A stretch of 64,000 nucleotides of DNA, from positions 434,001 through 498,000 of the forward strand of contig NZ_JAHSTW010000001.1 in assembly GCF_019145195.1 (NCBI RefSeq), read 5' to 3'. Positions within the stretch are counted from its first letter, which is position 1; each line of letters starts with the position of its first letter. Both the position numbers and the translations under genes were made by a program. The notes beneath the pieces are model-generated. The model did not search any database. It saw only the letters and a list, made by a program, of their open reading frames with translations, and was not told where the DNA came from. This stretch comes from Pseudomonas siliginis. GTDB lineage: Bacteria; Pseudomonadota; Gammaproteobacteria; Pseudomonadales; Pseudomonadaceae. Below are positions 7,856 through 17,359 of the stretch, one piece after another.

Positions 7856-9166
7856 ATGCAACCCACTGCAAAAGCTCTGCTCGCTCTCACCTGCATGACC
7901 CTCAGCAGCGTCAGCCTTGGCGCCCAGACCCTGACCATCGCCACCGTCAACAACAGCGACATGATCCGCATGCAGAAACTCTCGAAAACCTTCGAGAGCG
8001 AGCATCCGGACATCAAGCTCAATTGGGTGGTGCTGGAAGAAAACGTCCTGCGTCAGCGCCTGACCACCGACATCGCCACACAGGGTGGCCAGTTCGACGT
8101 GTTGACCATCGGCATGTACGAAGCCGCACTCTGGGGCGGCAAGGGTTGGCTGGAGCCGATGAAGGATCTGCCGGCCAGTTATGCCCTCGACGACGTCTTC
8201 CCGTCGGTGCGCGAAGGTCTGTCGGTGAAGGGTTCGCTGTATGCGCTGCCGTTTTACGCGGAGAGTTCGATCACCTATTACCGCACCGACCTGTTCAAGG
8301 AAGCCGGGCTGACCATGCCGGAGCGTCCGACCTGGGAAGAGATCGCCGGGTTTGCCGAAAAGCTCACCCACAAAGACAAAGAGCAGTACGGCATCTGCCT
8401 GCGCGGCAAGGCTGGTTGGGGCGAGAACATGGCGCTGGTCACGACGGTCGCCAATGCTTATGGCGCGCGCTGGTTCGATGAGCAGTGGAAACCGGAGTTC
8501 AGCGGCCCGGAATGGAAAAATGCGCTGAATTTCTACGTCAACACCATGAAGAAATCCGGCCCGCCGGGCGCATCCAGCAACGGTTTCAATGAAAACCTCG
8601 CCCTGTTCAACAGCGGCAAATGCGCGATCTGGGTCGACGCCAGCGTCGCCGGTTCGTTCGTCACCGACAAGACCCAGAGCAAGGTCGCCGATCACGTCGG
8701 TTTTACCTTCGCTCCGCATCAGGTCACGGATAAAGGCTCGGCGTGGTTGTATTCGTGGGCGCTGGCGATTCCGACCAGCTCCAAGGCCAAGGACGCAGCA
8801 AAAACCTTCAGCGCCTGGGCCACGTCCAAAGAGTACGGCGAACTGGTTGCCAAGACCGATGGCATCGCCAACGTGCCGCCGGGCACCCGCGCTTCGACCT
8901 ACAGCGACGCGTACATGAGCGCCGCGCCGTTTGCCAAGGTGACGCTGGAATCGCTGAAGGCCGCTGACCCGAGCAAACCGACGCTGAAACCGGTGCCGTA
9001 CATCGGCATTCAACTGGTGACCATTCCTGAATTCCAGGCAGTCGGCACCCAGGTCGGCAAGCTGTTCTCGGCAGCACTGATCGGCCAGACCACGGTGGAT
9101 CAGGCGCTGGCGGCGGCGCAGCAGACTACGGAACGCGAGATGAAGCGCGCGGGTTATCCGAAGTAA
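7856..9166 (+). CDS. mtlE: Polyol ABC transporter periplasmic binding protein
   Basis: This 436-residue family-1 (MalE-like) solute-binding protein starts with a Sec signal peptide (MQPTAKALLALTCMTL to about SLGA), with cleavage likely before QTLTIA. It should capture mannitol, sorbitol or arabitol in the periplasm and pass it to MtlF/MtlG. The ATG at 7856 is chosen because AAAAGGAG stands seven bases upstream and the signal peptide begins there. It is the first gene of the operon. A REPIN lies between it and the permease genes, an arrangement often linked to keeping the binding-protein message more abundant. Confidence 0.92.
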   Translation: MQPTAKALLALTCMTLSSVSLGAQTLTIATVNNSDMIRMQKLSKTFESEHPDIKLNWVVLEENVLRQRLTTDIATQGGQFDVLTIGMYEAALWGGKGWLEPMKDLPASYALDDVFPSVREGLSVKGSLYALPFYAESSITYYRTDLFKEAGLTMPERPTWEEIAGFAEKLTHKDKEQYGICLRGKAGWGENMALVTTVANAYGARWFDEQWKPEFSGPEWKNALNFYVNTMKKSGPPGASSNGFNENLALFNSGKCAIWVDASVAGSFVTDKTQSKVADHVGFTFAPHQVTDKGSAWLYSWALAIPTSSKAKDAAKTFSAWATSKEYGELVAKTDGIANVPPGTRASTYSDAYMSAAPFAKVTLESLKAADPSKPTLKPVPYIGIQLVTIPEFQAVGTQVGKLFSAALIGQTTVDQALAAAQQTTEREMKRAGYPK

Positions 9167-9193
9167 GCGCTGAACGACTTGCTCCTGCCTCAT

Positions 9194-9282
9194 GTGGGAG
9201 CGAGCCTGCTCGCGAAGGCGTCGTGTCAGCCAACACACATGACACTGACCCAGCGCTATCGCGAGCAGGCTCGCTCCCACAT
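9194..9282. repeat. REPIN between mtlE and mtlF
   Basis: Two REPs with the GAGCCTGCTCGCG core face each other across 89 bases in the mtlE-mtlF gap. Confidence 0.9.
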
Positions 9283-9322
9283 GGGGATCTCCATAGGTCT
9301 GTATGACTCGGTTGTGAATGCC

Positions 9323-10249
9323 ATGAATACTTCAACTGCCAAAGCCCACATCGACCTGTCGCCACCGCAGCGCAAACTGCGGGTGCGCAATCCCGGCTGG
9401 TTTCTGGTCAGCCCTTCGGTGGCGCTGTTGCTGCTGTGGATGATCGTGCCGCTGGGCATGACCCTGTACTTTTCGATGATCCGCTACAACCTGCTCTACC
9501 CCGGCGAGAACGAATTCGTCGGGCTGGAGAACTTCACCTATTTCCTCACCGATTCGGGCTTCATGCCCGGCGCGACCAATACGTTGCTGCTGGTCGGCAG
9601 CGTGCTGCTGATCAGTGTGGTCTTCGGTGTGTTGATCAGCGCGTTGCTGGAGGCCAGCGAATTTCTTGGTCGCGGCCTGGTGCGGGTGATGCTGATCTCG
9701 CCGTTCTTCATCATGCCCACCGTCGGCGCGTTGATCTGGAAGAACCTGATTTTCCACCCGGTCTCGGGGATCCTCGCCTACATCTGGAAGCTGTTCGGTG
9801 CGCAACCGGTGGACTGGCTGGCGCACTACCCGCTGCTGTCGATCATCATCATTGTTTCGTGGCAATGGCTGCCCTTCGCGATCCTGATTCTGATGACCGC
9901 CATGCAATCACTGGATCAGGAACAGAAAGAAGCTGCACGCCTGGACGGTGCCGGCCCGATCGCGATTTTCTGGCACCTGACCCTGCCGCATCTGGCGCGG
10001 CCGATTGCCGTGGTGGTGATGATCGAAACGATCTTCCTGCTCTCGGTGTTCGCCGAAATCTTCACCACCACCAACGGTGGCCCCGGCTACGCCTCGACCA
10101 ACCTCGCCTACCTGATCTACAACCAGGCGCTGGTGCAGTTCGATGTCGGCATGGCTTCGGCCGGCGGCTTGATTGCCGTGGTCATCGCCAACATAGCCGC
10201 GATCATTCTGGTGCGGATGATCGGCAAAAACCTGACTGACAAAGCGTGA
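9323..10249 (+). CDS. mtlF: Polyol ABC transporter permease
   Basis: This 308-residue inner-membrane protein has six predicted hydrophobic segments, the first after WFLVSPSVALLLLW. It carries the EAA loop (EAARLDGAGPIAIFWHLTLP) that docks on the ATPase. It pairs with MtlG. ATG 9323 gives the usual N-terminus MNTSTAKAH; the frame stays open upstream, but that would translate REPIN sequence. No strong Shine-Dalgarno is visible, so GTG 9314 is an alternative. Its TGA lies eight bases before mtlG. Confidence 0.9.
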   Translation: MNTSTAKAHIDLSPPQRKLRVRNPGWFLVSPSVALLLLWMIVPLGMTLYFSMIRYNLLYPGENEFVGLENFTYFLTDSGFMPGATNTLLLVGSVLLISVVFGVLISALLEASEFLGRGLVRVMLISPFFIMPTVGALIWKNLIFHPVSGILAYIWKLFGAQPVDWLAHYPLLSIIIIVSWQWLPFAILILMTAMQSLDQEQKEAARLDGAGPIAIFWHLTLPHLARPIAVVVMIETIFLLSVFAEIFTTTNGGPGYASTNLAYLIYNQALVQFDVGMASAGGLIAVVIANIAAIILVRMIGKNLTDKA

Positions 10250-10257
10250 GGCCTGCC

Positions 10258-11088
10258 ATGACCCTCCAACAATCCCGCCGCCTGCAAAGCCTGATGCTCG
10301 GCACCCTGGCCTGGGCCATCGCGATCGTGATTTTCTTCCCGATCTTCTGGATGGTGATGACCAGTTTCAAGAGCGAAATCGACGCCTTCGCCACACCGCC
10401 GCAGTTCATCTTCACGCCAACGCTGGAGAACTACCTGCACATCAACGAGCGCAGCGATTACTTCAGCTTCGCCTGGAACTCGGTGGTGATCTCGTTCAGC
10501 GCCACCGCCCTGTGTCTGTTGATCGCGGTACCGGCGGCGTACTCGATGGCGTTCTATGAAACCCAGCGCACCAAAGGCACGCTGCTGTGGATGCTCTCGA
10601 CCAAGATGCTGCCGCCGGTGGGCGTGCTGATGCCGATCTACCTGCTGGCCAAGAGTTTCGGCCTGCTCGACACGCGCATCGCGCTGATCGTGATCTACAC
10701 GCTGATCAACCTGCCGATCGTGGTCTGGATGGTTTACACCTACTTCAAGGACATCCCCAAAGACATCCTCGAAGCCGCCCGCCTCGACGGTGCGACGCTG
10801 TGGCAGGAAATGGTCCGCGTGCTGCTGCCGATCGCCAAGGGCGGCCTCGCCTCGACCGTGCTGCTGTCGCTGATCCTGTGCTGGAACGAGGCGTTCTGGT
10901 CGCTGAACCTGACCTCTTCGAATGCCGCACCACTGACCGCATTGATCGCCTCGTATTCAAGTCCCGAAGGATTGTTCTGGGCCAAGTTGTCGGCGGTATC
11001 GACCCTGGCCTGTGCGCCGATTCTGATCTTTGGCTGGATCAGCCAGAAGCAACTGGTGCGCGGTCTCTCGTTCGGCGCCGTGAAATGA
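10258..11088 (+). CDS. mtlG: Polyol ABC transporter permease
   Basis: This 276-residue second permease subunit has six hydrophobic segments and the EAA loop (EAARLDGATLWQEMVRVLLP). ATG 10258 follows a short AGG Shine-Dalgarno; an in-frame GTG at 10246 overlaps the mtlF stop and is less likely. MtlF and MtlG would form the membrane channel energised by MtlK. The next gene is separated by a REPIN. Confidence 0.9.
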   Translation: MTLQQSRRLQSLMLGTLAWAIAIVIFFPIFWMVMTSFKSEIDAFATPPQFIFTPTLENYLHINERSDYFSFAWNSVVISFSATALCLLIAVPAAYSMAFYETQRTKGTLLWMLSTKMLPPVGVLMPIYLLAKSFGLLDTRIALIVIYTLINLPIVVWMVYTYFKDIPKDILEAARLDGATLWQEMVRVLLPIAKGGLASTVLLSLILCWNEAFWSLNLTSSNAAPLTALIASYSSPEGLFWAKLSAVSTLACAPILIFGWISQKQLVRGLSFGAVK

Positions 11089-11114
11089 ACATCCCGAATC
11101 CAACCCTATCCCCT

Positions 11115-11203
11115 CTGGGAGCGAGCCTGCTCGCGAAAGCGGAGTGTCATTCAACCCTGATGTCGACTGACATGGCCCCTTCGCGAGCAGGCTCGCTCCC
11201 ACA
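11115..11203. repeat. REPIN between mtlG and mtlK
   Basis: An 89-base pair of inverted REPs with the GAGCCTGCTCGCG core fills most of the gap between the permease and ATPase genes. Confidence 0.9.
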
Positions 11204-11252
11204 GAAAAGCCGATCTGGTTTAACCCAATAATAAATTGCGGAGGCCCATCTC

Positions 11253-12356
11253 ATGGCCAACCTGAAAATCAAGAATCTGCAAAAAGGCTTCGAAGGCTTT
11301 TCCATCATCAAGGGCATCGACCTGGAAGTGAACGACAAGGAATTCGTGGTCTTCGTCGGCCCGTCGGGCTGTGGCAAATCCACCCTGCTGCGCTTGATCG
11401 CCGGCCTTGAAGAGGTCAGCGGCGGCACCATCGAACTCGATGGCCGCGACATCACCGAAGTCAGCCCGGCCAAGCGTGATCTGGCGATGGTGTTCCAGAC
11501 CTACGCGCTGTACCCGCACATGACCGTGAAAAAGAACATGTCGTTCGCCCTCGATCTGGCCGGCGTGCCGAAAGCCGAGGTCGAGCGCAAGGTTGGCGAA
11601 GCGGCGCGGATTCTCGAGCTCGGGCCGATGCTCGAGCGCAAACCGAAACAGCTCTCCGGCGGCCAGCGCCAGCGCGTGGCGATCGGCCGTGCCATCGTGC
11701 GCAACCCGAAGATTTTCCTCTTCGATGAGCCGCTGTCCAACCTCGACGCGGCGTTGCGCGTGCAGATGCGTCTGGAACTGCTGCGCCTGCATAAAGACCT
11801 GCAAGCGACGATGATTTATGTAACCCACGATCAGGTCGAAGCGATGACCATGGCCGACAAAGTCGTGGTGCTCAATGGCGGCAGGATCGAGCAGGTCGGC
11901 TCGCCGCTGGACCTGTATCACAACCCGGCGAACCTGTTTGTCGCAGGCTTTCTCGGCACGCCGAAAATGGGTTTCCTCAAAGGCAAGATTGCCCGCATCG
12001 ACGGCGCCAGCTGCGAAGTTTCGCTGGACGCCGGCACGCGCATCACCCTGCCGTTCAACGCCGCCAACCTCAGTGTCGGAGGCGCAGTGACGTTGGGCAT
12101 TCGCCCCGAACACCTGGAGCTGGCGCAACCCGGCGACTGCACGTTGCAGGTGACTGCCGACGTCAGCGAACGCCTCGGCAGCGACACCTTCTGCCACGTC
12201 ACCACCACCGCTGGCGAAGCCCTGACCATGCGCGTGCGCGGCGATCTGGCCAGCCGTTACGGCGAGCAATTGAGCCTGCGCCTGGACCCGACTCACTGCC
12301 ATCTGTTCGATGCCGAAGGTGTGGCGCTGACCCGTCCGCTGCGTGCTGCGGCCTGA
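11253..12356 (+). CDS. mtlK: Polyol ABC transporter ATPase
   Basis: This 367-residue MalK/UgpC-type ATPase energises polyol import. Visible motifs are Walker [10 protein letters not shown], the signature LSGGQRQR, Walker B IFLFDEP and the switch His in VTHDQVEA. From about residue 235 a C-terminal regulatory (TOBE-like) domain follows. GGAGG stands just before the ATG. It precedes mtlD by 15 bases. Confidence 0.93.
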   Translation: MANLKIKNLQKGFEGFSIIKGIDLEVNDKEFVVFVGPSGCGKSTLLRLIAGLEEVSGGTIELDGRDITEVSPAKRDLAMVFQTYALYPHMTVKKNMSFALDLAGVPKAEVERKVGEAARILELGPMLERKPKQLSGGQRQRVAIGRAIVRNPKIFLFDEPLSNLDAALRVQMRLELLRLHKDLQATMIYVTHDQVEAMTMADKVVVLNGGRIEQVGSPLDLYHNPANLFVAGFLGTPKMGFLKGKIARIDGASCEVSLDAGTRITLPFNAANLSVGGAVTLGIRPEHLELAQPGDCTLQVTADVSERLGSDTFCHVTTTAGEALTMRVRGDLASRYGEQLSLRLDPTHCHLFDAEGVALTRPLRAAA

Positions 12357-12371
12357 TTTCGAGACTATCCG

Positions 12372-13847
12372 ATGAAACTCAACCAACAGAACCTCAACCG
12401 CCTCGCCACCGAAGTGCAACTGCCGGGTTACAACCTGAGCGACACATGCCAGGGCATCGCCCACATCGGCGTCGGCGGTTTCCACCGCGCGCATCAGGCG
12501 TATTACACCGATGCTTTGATGAACACTGGCCAAGCGCTGGACTGGGCAATCTGTGGCGTCGGGCTACGCCCGGAAGACCGCCGTGCCCGCGATGATCTGC
12601 GCGAGCAGGATTACCTGTTCACCCTGTTTGAACTGGGCGACAGCGATGACACCGAAGTGCGCGTCATCGGCGCGATTCGCGACATGCTGCTGGCCGAAGA
12701 TGGCGCGCAAGCACTGATCGACAAACTCGCCGAATCGCAGATCCGTATCGTTTCGCTGACCATCACCGAGGGCGGTTACTGCATCGACGACAGCAACGGC
12801 GAATTCATGGCGCATCTGCCGCAGATTCAACACGACCTCGCCCAGCCCGAGGCGCCGGGCACCGTGTTCGGTTTCCTCTGCGCAGCGTTGGCCAAACGCC
12901 GCGCGGCGGGTGTTCCGGCGTTCACTGTGATGTCCTGCGATAACCTGCCGCACAACGGCGCCGTCGCCCGCAAGGCGCTGCTGGCTTTCGCCGCCCTGCG
13001 TGATCCGGATCTGCGCGACTGGATCGACCAGAACGTAAGTTTCCCCAACGCCATGGTCGATCGCATCACACCGATGACCAGCACCGCGCATCGCCTGCAG
13101 CTGGCCGACAAACACGGCGTCGACGATGCCTGGCCGGTGGTCTGCGAGCCGTTTGTGCAGTGGGTGCTGGAAGACAAATTCGTCAGCGGCCGCCCGGCAT
13201 GGGAAAAGGTCGGCGTGCAGTTCACCGACGACGTATCACCGTACGAAGAGATGAAAATCAAACTGCTCAACGGCAGTCACCTGGCGCTGACGTATCTGGG
13301 CTTTCTCAAGGGTTATCGCTTCGTTCACGAGACCATGAACGATCCGCTGTTCGTGCGTTACATGCGCGCTTATATGGATCTGGATGTCACGCCGCAGTTG
13401 GCGCCGGTACCGGGCATTGATCTGAGCGAATACAAGGACACGCTGGTGGCGCGCTTTTCCAATCAGGCGATTGCCGATCAGCTTGAGCGCGTGTGTTCGG
13501 ATGGCTCATCGAAGTTTCCCAAGTTCACCGTGCCGACGATCAATCGGCTGATTGCCGATGGCCGCGAGACCAAGCGTGCAGCGCTAGTCGTGGCGGCGTG
13601 GGCGCTGTATTTGAAGGGCGTGGATGAGAATGGCGATACGTATTCGATTCCGGACCCGCGAGCGGCTTTCTGCCAAGGTCTGGTAGCGGACGATGGGCTG
13701 ATCACGGAGCGGTTGCTGGGTGTTGAAGAGATTTTCGGCACAGCGATACCGAAGTCGGCGGAGTTTGTTGCAGCGTTCGAGTGGTGCTGCCAGAGTTTGC
13801 GCGAAGTTGGGGTTTCGCGGACTCTGGAAAAAGTTCTCGCGACCTGA
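12372..13847 (+). CDS. mtlD: Mannitol 2-dehydrogenase
   Basis: This 491-residue member of the long-chain mannitol dehydrogenase family oxidises D-mannitol to fructose with NAD, and usually also D-arabitol and sorbitol. The N-terminal nucleotide-binding region includes GVGGFHRAHQ. The catalytic segment has KIKLLNGSHLALTYLG, whose Lys-Leu-x-Asn-x-x-His pattern is the family signature. It directly follows mtlK, and its products feed mtlY and mtlZ. Confidence 0.93.
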   Translation: MKLNQQNLNRLATEVQLPGYNLSDTCQGIAHIGVGGFHRAHQAYYTDALMNTGQALDWAICGVGLRPEDRRARDDLREQDYLFTLFELGDSDDTEVRVIGAIRDMLLAEDGAQALIDKLAESQIRIVSLTITEGGYCIDDSNGEFMAHLPQIQHDLAQPEAPGTVFGFLCAALAKRRAAGVPAFTVMSCDNLPHNGAVARKALLAFAALRDPDLRDWIDQNVSFPNAMVDRITPMTSTAHRLQLADKHGVDDAWPVVCEPFVQWVLEDKFVSGRPAWEKVGVQFTDDVSPYEEMKIKLLNGSHLALTYLGFLKGYRFVHETMNDPLFVRYMRAYMDLDVTPQLAPVPGIDLSEYKDTLVARFSNQAIADQLERVCSDGSSKFPKFTVPTINRLIADGRETKRAALVVAAWALYLKGVDENGDTYSIPDPRAAFCQGLVADDGLITERLLGVEEIFGTAIPKSAEFVAAFEWCCQSLREVGVSRTLEKVLAT

Positions 13848-13849
13848 TC

Positions 13850-13952
13850 GTTCCCACGCTCTGCGTGGGAATGCAGCCCGGGACGCTCCGCGTCCCATCA
13901 AAAGCGGACGCAGAGCGTCTATTGAGGCGTTCCCACGCAGAGCATGGGAACG
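13850..13952. repeat. Imperfect palindromic repeat between mtlD and mtlY
   Basis: GTTCCCACGCTCTGCGTGGGAA at the left is mirrored by GTTCCCACGCAGAGCATGGGAAC at the right, with inner arms GGGACGCTCCGCGTCCC and GGACGCAGAGCGTC. It is a dispersed Pseudomonas repeat type distinct from the REPs listed elsewhere. Confidence 0.75.
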
Positions 13953-13970
13953 AGCAGCCGTGGAGTGTTC

Positions 13971-15467
13971 ATGACAACAACAAAGCTCTTCCTGGGTATC
14001 GACTGCGGCACCCAAGGCACCAAAGCGATCATCCTCGACGCCGGCAGCGGCCAGGTGCTCGGTCTGGGCGCGGCGCCGCACACGATGATCAGCGGCGCCA
14101 ACGGCCGCCGCGAACAAGACGTCCAGCAGTGGCTCGATGCATTCGTCAGCGCCACCCGCCAGGCCTTGCAAGCGGCGAATGTCGACGGCCAGGCGATCCT
14201 CGGCGTTGGCGTCTCCGGCCAGCAACACGGTTTGGTCCTGCTAGATGAGCAAGGCGCAGTGCTGCGCCCGGCCAAGCTCTGGTGCGACACCGAAACCACG
14301 CCGGAAAACGACCGATTGCTCGCGCAACTGGGCGGCGAAAAAGGTTCGCTGGAACGCCTCGGCGTGGTCATCGCGCCGGGCTACACGGTGTCGAAACTGC
14401 TCTGGACCAAAGAGCAGCATCCCGATGTGTTCTCACGCATCGCCCGAATCCTGTTGCCCCACGACTACCTCAATTACTGGCTCACCGGCCGCGCCTGCAG
14501 CGAATACGGCGATGCCTCCGGCACCGGTTATTTCAACGTGCGCACGCGTCAGTGGGATGTGCAGATCCTGCGCGACATCGACGCCAGCGGCCGTTTGCAA
14601 GCCGCGCTGCCGGAGCTGATCGACGCGCACGCCGCCGTCGGCACTCTCCTGCCGTCAATCGCCGAGCAACTCGGCATCAACCCCAACGCGGTGGTCTCGA
14701 GCGGCGGCGGCGACAACATGATGGGAGCGATCGGTACCGGCAATATCCAGCCCGGCGCGATCACCATGAGCCTCGGTTCTTCCGGCACGGTCTACGCCTA
14801 TTCGGAGGAGCCGAACGTCAGCGCCGATGCCTCGGTTGCCACGTTCTGTTCCTCCAGCGGCGGCTGGCTGCCGTTGATCTGCACCATGAACCTGACCAAC
14901 GCCACCGGTGCGATTCGCGAACTGTTCAAGCTCGACCTGCCGACCTTCAACGAGTTGGTCGCGCAATCGCCCATCGGCGCCGAAGGTGTGAGCATGTTGC
15001 CGTTCCTCAACGGTGAGCGCGTCCCCGCCCTGCCCCACGCCACCGGCAGCCTGCATGGCCTGACCATGGACAACCTGACCCAGGCCAATCTGTGCCGCGC
15101 GACCGTCGAAGGCACCACCTTCGGTTTGCGCTACGGGCTGGATTTGCTCCGCCAGAATGGTTTACAAAGCCGGCGCATTTGCCTGATCGGCGGCGGCTCG
15201 AAGAGCGCGGTGTGGCGGCAGATCGTCGCCGATATCATGAACGCTCCGGTGATCTGCACCGAGCAAAGCGAAGCCGCCGCACTGGGCGCGGCGATTCAAG
15301 CGACGTGGTGCGCGTCACGCTCGAACGGCGATGATGTGTCCCTGGCCGATCTGTGCAAGCGCTGCGTGAAACTCGACGCGGGCAGCGAAACCCTGCCGAT
15401 TGCCGCCAATGTCGCGGCGTTCCAGCAGGCCTACGAACGCTATCAACAGCATGTCGCAACCCTATAA
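13971..15467 (+). CDS. mtlY: Xylulokinase
   Basis: This 498-residue FGGY-family kinase phosphorylates D-xylulose, the product of D-arabitol oxidation by MtlD. The N-terminal phosphate loop is FLGIDCGTQGTKA. The C-terminal FGGY domain contains the GGGSKSAVWRQIVADI nucleotide-binding segment. ATG 13971 is preceded by TGGAG and gives the usual N-terminus MTTTKLF; upstream in-frame codons lie in a dispersed repeat. mtlZ follows. Confidence 0.9.
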   Translation: MTTTKLFLGIDCGTQGTKAIILDAGSGQVLGLGAAPHTMISGANGRREQDVQQWLDAFVSATRQALQAANVDGQAILGVGVSGQQHGLVLLDEQGAVLRPAKLWCDTETTPENDRLLAQLGGEKGSLERLGVVIAPGYTVSKLLWTKEQHPDVFSRIARILLPHDYLNYWLTGRACSEYGDASGTGYFNVRTRQWDVQILRDIDASGRLQAALPELIDAHAAVGTLLPSIAEQLGINPNAVVSSGGGDNMMGAIGTGNIQPGAITMSLGSSGTVYAYSEEPNVSADASVATFCSSSGGWLPLICTMNLTNATGAIRELFKLDLPTFNELVAQSPIGAEGVSMLPFLNGERVPALPHATGSLHGLTMDNLTQANLCRATVEGTTFGLRYGLDLLRQNGLQSRRICLIGGGSKSAVWRQIVADIMNAPVICTEQSEAAALGAAIQATWCASRSNGDDVSLADLCKRCVKLDAGSETLPIAANVAAFQQAYERYQQHVATL

Positions 15468-15480
15468 CGAGCAAACAACT

Positions 15481-16419
15481 ATGTACCTGGTGTGTGGCGA
15501 AGCCCTGTTTGATTTCTTCAGCGAAAACGATGCCAGCGGGCTGGCCTCGAAAGTCAATTTCAAGGCGATTGCCGGCGGCTCGCCGTTCAACGTCGCCGTA
15601 GGTTTGCGGCGTTTGGGCGTGGACTCGGCGCTCTTCGGTGGGCTGTCCACCGACTACCTCGGCCGACGGTTGCAGCAAGTGCTGCAGGACGAAGGCGTGC
15701 GCCCGGATTATCTGGTGGATTTTGCCGCGCCGACCACCCTGGCGATGGTCGCGGTAGGCGCCAATGGCTCGCCGCATTACAGCTTCCGTGGCGAAGGCTG
15801 CGCCGACCGGCAATTGAGCGAGGCGCATCTGCCGACACTTGGCGACGAGGTGCGCGGCCTGCACATCGGCTCGTTTTCGCTGGTGGTACAGCCGATCGGC
15901 GACACCTTGCTTAAGCTGGTTCAGCGCGAAAGCGGCAAACGCCTGATCAGCCTCGATCCCAACGTGCGCCTCAATCCCGAGCCGAACATCGAGCTATGGC
16001 GCGAGCGCATCGCCACGCTGGTGCGCCTGGCCGATCTGATCAAAGTCAGCGACGAGGATCTGAGCCTGCTCTATCCCGAGCAGAATCCGCAGCATGTGAT
16101 TGAAGGCTGGCTCGAACATCGCTGCCAGATCGTCTTCCTGACGCGCGGTGGCGACGGCGCAACGGTGTTCAGTCGCGCCCATGGCTCGTGGTCGGTACCG
16201 GCCAATCAGGTTCAGATCGCCGATACGGTAGGCGCCGGCGACACCTTCCAGGCTTCGCTGATCACCTGGCTGACGGAGCACTCGCTGGACTCGGTCGAAG
16301 GCCTGCAGCAGCTCAGTCGCGAGCAAATCGACGGCATGCTCAGGTTCGCCGTACAAGCCGCCGCGCTGACTTGCAGCAAAACCGGTCCGGATCTGCCCTA
16401 TCGTCATCAATTGAGCTGA
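15481..16419 (+). CDS. mtlZ: Fructokinase
   Basis: This 312-residue PfkB/ribokinase-family enzyme phosphorylates the fructose made by MtlD. The substrate motif GGSPFNVAVGLRRLG is near the N-terminus. The catalytic DTVGAGDTFQA, with the general-base Asp, lies near residue 250. ATG 15481 gives the usual start MYLVCGEALFD; an in-frame ATG at 15451 overlaps mtlY. It is the last gene of the operon. Confidence 0.9.
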   Translation: MYLVCGEALFDFFSENDASGLASKVNFKAIAGGSPFNVAVGLRRLGVDSALFGGLSTDYLGRRLQQVLQDEGVRPDYLVDFAAPTTLAMVAVGANGSPHYSFRGEGCADRQLSEAHLPTLGDEVRGLHIGSFSLVVQPIGDTLLKLVQRESGKRLISLDPNVRLNPEPNIELWRERIATLVRLADLIKVSDEDLSLLYPEQNPQHVIEGWLEHRCQIVFLTRGGDGATVFSRAHGSWSVPANQVQIADTVGAGDTFQASLITWLTEHSLDSVEGLQQLSREQIDGMLRFAVQAAALTCSKTGPDLPYRHQLS

Positions 16420-16463
16420 GCGCGTAGACTGTCGGCCTTTTTGCGCACGACGGAAAACAGCTC

Positions 16464-17084
16464 TTGAATCACAGGCACACCCTCGCCCTTCTGACCCTGG
16501 CCACCCTGCTGAGCGGTTGCGGCACCTCGCCGCCCCGCTCGCCGGAAGACATCTGCGCAATCTTCCGCGAGAAAAGCGACTGGTACGACGCCGCGCAAGT
16601 CACCCAGAAACGCTGGGGTGTGCCGATCCAGGTGCCGTTCGCGATCATGTATCAGGAATCCGGCTATCGCTACGACGCCAAGACGCCTCGCAAATACCTG
16701 CTCTGGGTGATTCCTTGGGGCCGCGTCTCGACCGCTTCCGGTTATGCGCAAGCCAAGGATGAAGTCTGGGCCGACTACCAGAAAAGCACCGGTCGCAACT
16801 GGGCCGATCGTGAAGACTTCGACGACGCCATCGACTTCGTCGGCTGGTACATGGACAAGACCACCTCGATCAACGGTGTGTACAAATACGACGCCTATAA
16901 CCAGTACCTGAACTACCACGAAGGCTGGGGCGGCTTCCGCAACAAGACCTACGCCAGCAAGGCCTGGCTACCGCCGACCGCGCGCAAGGTGCAGAACCGC
17001 TCGGATCTGTATGCGCAGCAATATGCCGGCTGCAAGGAAGACCTCAATCGCGGGTTCTGGAGCCGGTTCTGGCATTGGTTGTAG
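16464..17084 (+). CDS. Lytic transglycosylase-like lipoprotein
   Basis: This 206-residue protein has a lipoprotein signal with lipobox LLSG-C at about residues 16-20. The mature part contains IMYQESGYRYDAKTP, resembling the catalytic Glu-Ser element of SLT-type lytic transglycosylases, which cleave the peptidoglycan glycan chain. A later NYHEGWGGFRNKTY segment also fits that fold. The start appears to be TTG 16464 with GGAAA upstream. It stands alone between mtlZ and the T6SS island; a link to T6SS wall passage is conceivable but not shown. Confidence 0.7.
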   Translation: MNHRHTLALLTLATLLSGCGTSPPRSPEDICAIFREKSDWYDAAQVTQKRWGVPIQVPFAIMYQESGYRYDAKTPRKYLLWVIPWGRVSTASGYAQAKDEVWADYQKSTGRNWADREDFDDAIDFVGWYMDKTTSINGVYKYDAYNQYLNYHEGWGGFRNKTYASKAWLPPTARKVQNRSDLYAQQYAGCKEDLNRGFWSRFWHWL

Positions 17085-17090
17085 AAGCCC

Positions 17091-17182
17091 TTCGCGAGCA
17101 GGCTCGCTCCCACAGGACCTTAGTGAACGCCGATTTTGTCTACACCCGAGAAACCTGTGGGAGCGGGCTTGCCCGCGATGGC
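17091..17182. repeat. REP and variant REP upstream of vgrG
   Basis: A reverse REP occupies 17091-17115. A variant of the opposite orientation (GGGAGCGGGCTTGCCCGCGA) lies at about 17156-17182. The rest of the gap up to vgrG holds no gene. Confidence 0.8.
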
Positions 17183-17291
17183 AATCTCTCAAACACCATC
17201 AAAGTCTATGAAAGGCCCGATTTCACTGACCCAAACCGCCCTCCTAAGGGTTTTCCCTATGGCATCAAGGCCCCACACCTACGCCATTTGC

Positions 17292-17359
17292 GCCTTGAAT
17301 GAGGCCGTCTAATCCTGCAACATCCATCACCTGCTTATTCAACGGACGGAATTCAAGGC
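17292..17359 (+). promoter_or_regulatory. Inverted repeat covering the vgrG ribosome-binding site
   Basis: GCCTTGAAT (17292-17300) is the perfect reverse complement of ATTCAAGGC (17351-17359), which ends at the vgrG ATG and includes its AAGG Shine-Dalgarno. The 50-base spacer makes it a long-range pairing. Function is inferred. Confidence 0.35.

Noticed and set aside
7559..9280. 573-codon minus-strand frame across mtlE
   Set aside because: Shadow of mtlE and of two REPINs; the sense frame encodes a clear signal peptide and binding protein.
10957..11202. Short frames beginning MGASLLAK at REPs
   Set aside because: REP arms translate to GASLLAK or FASRLAP in some frames; these peptides recur at many REPs and are not genes. 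The exception is the KguK tail, which is a real extension.
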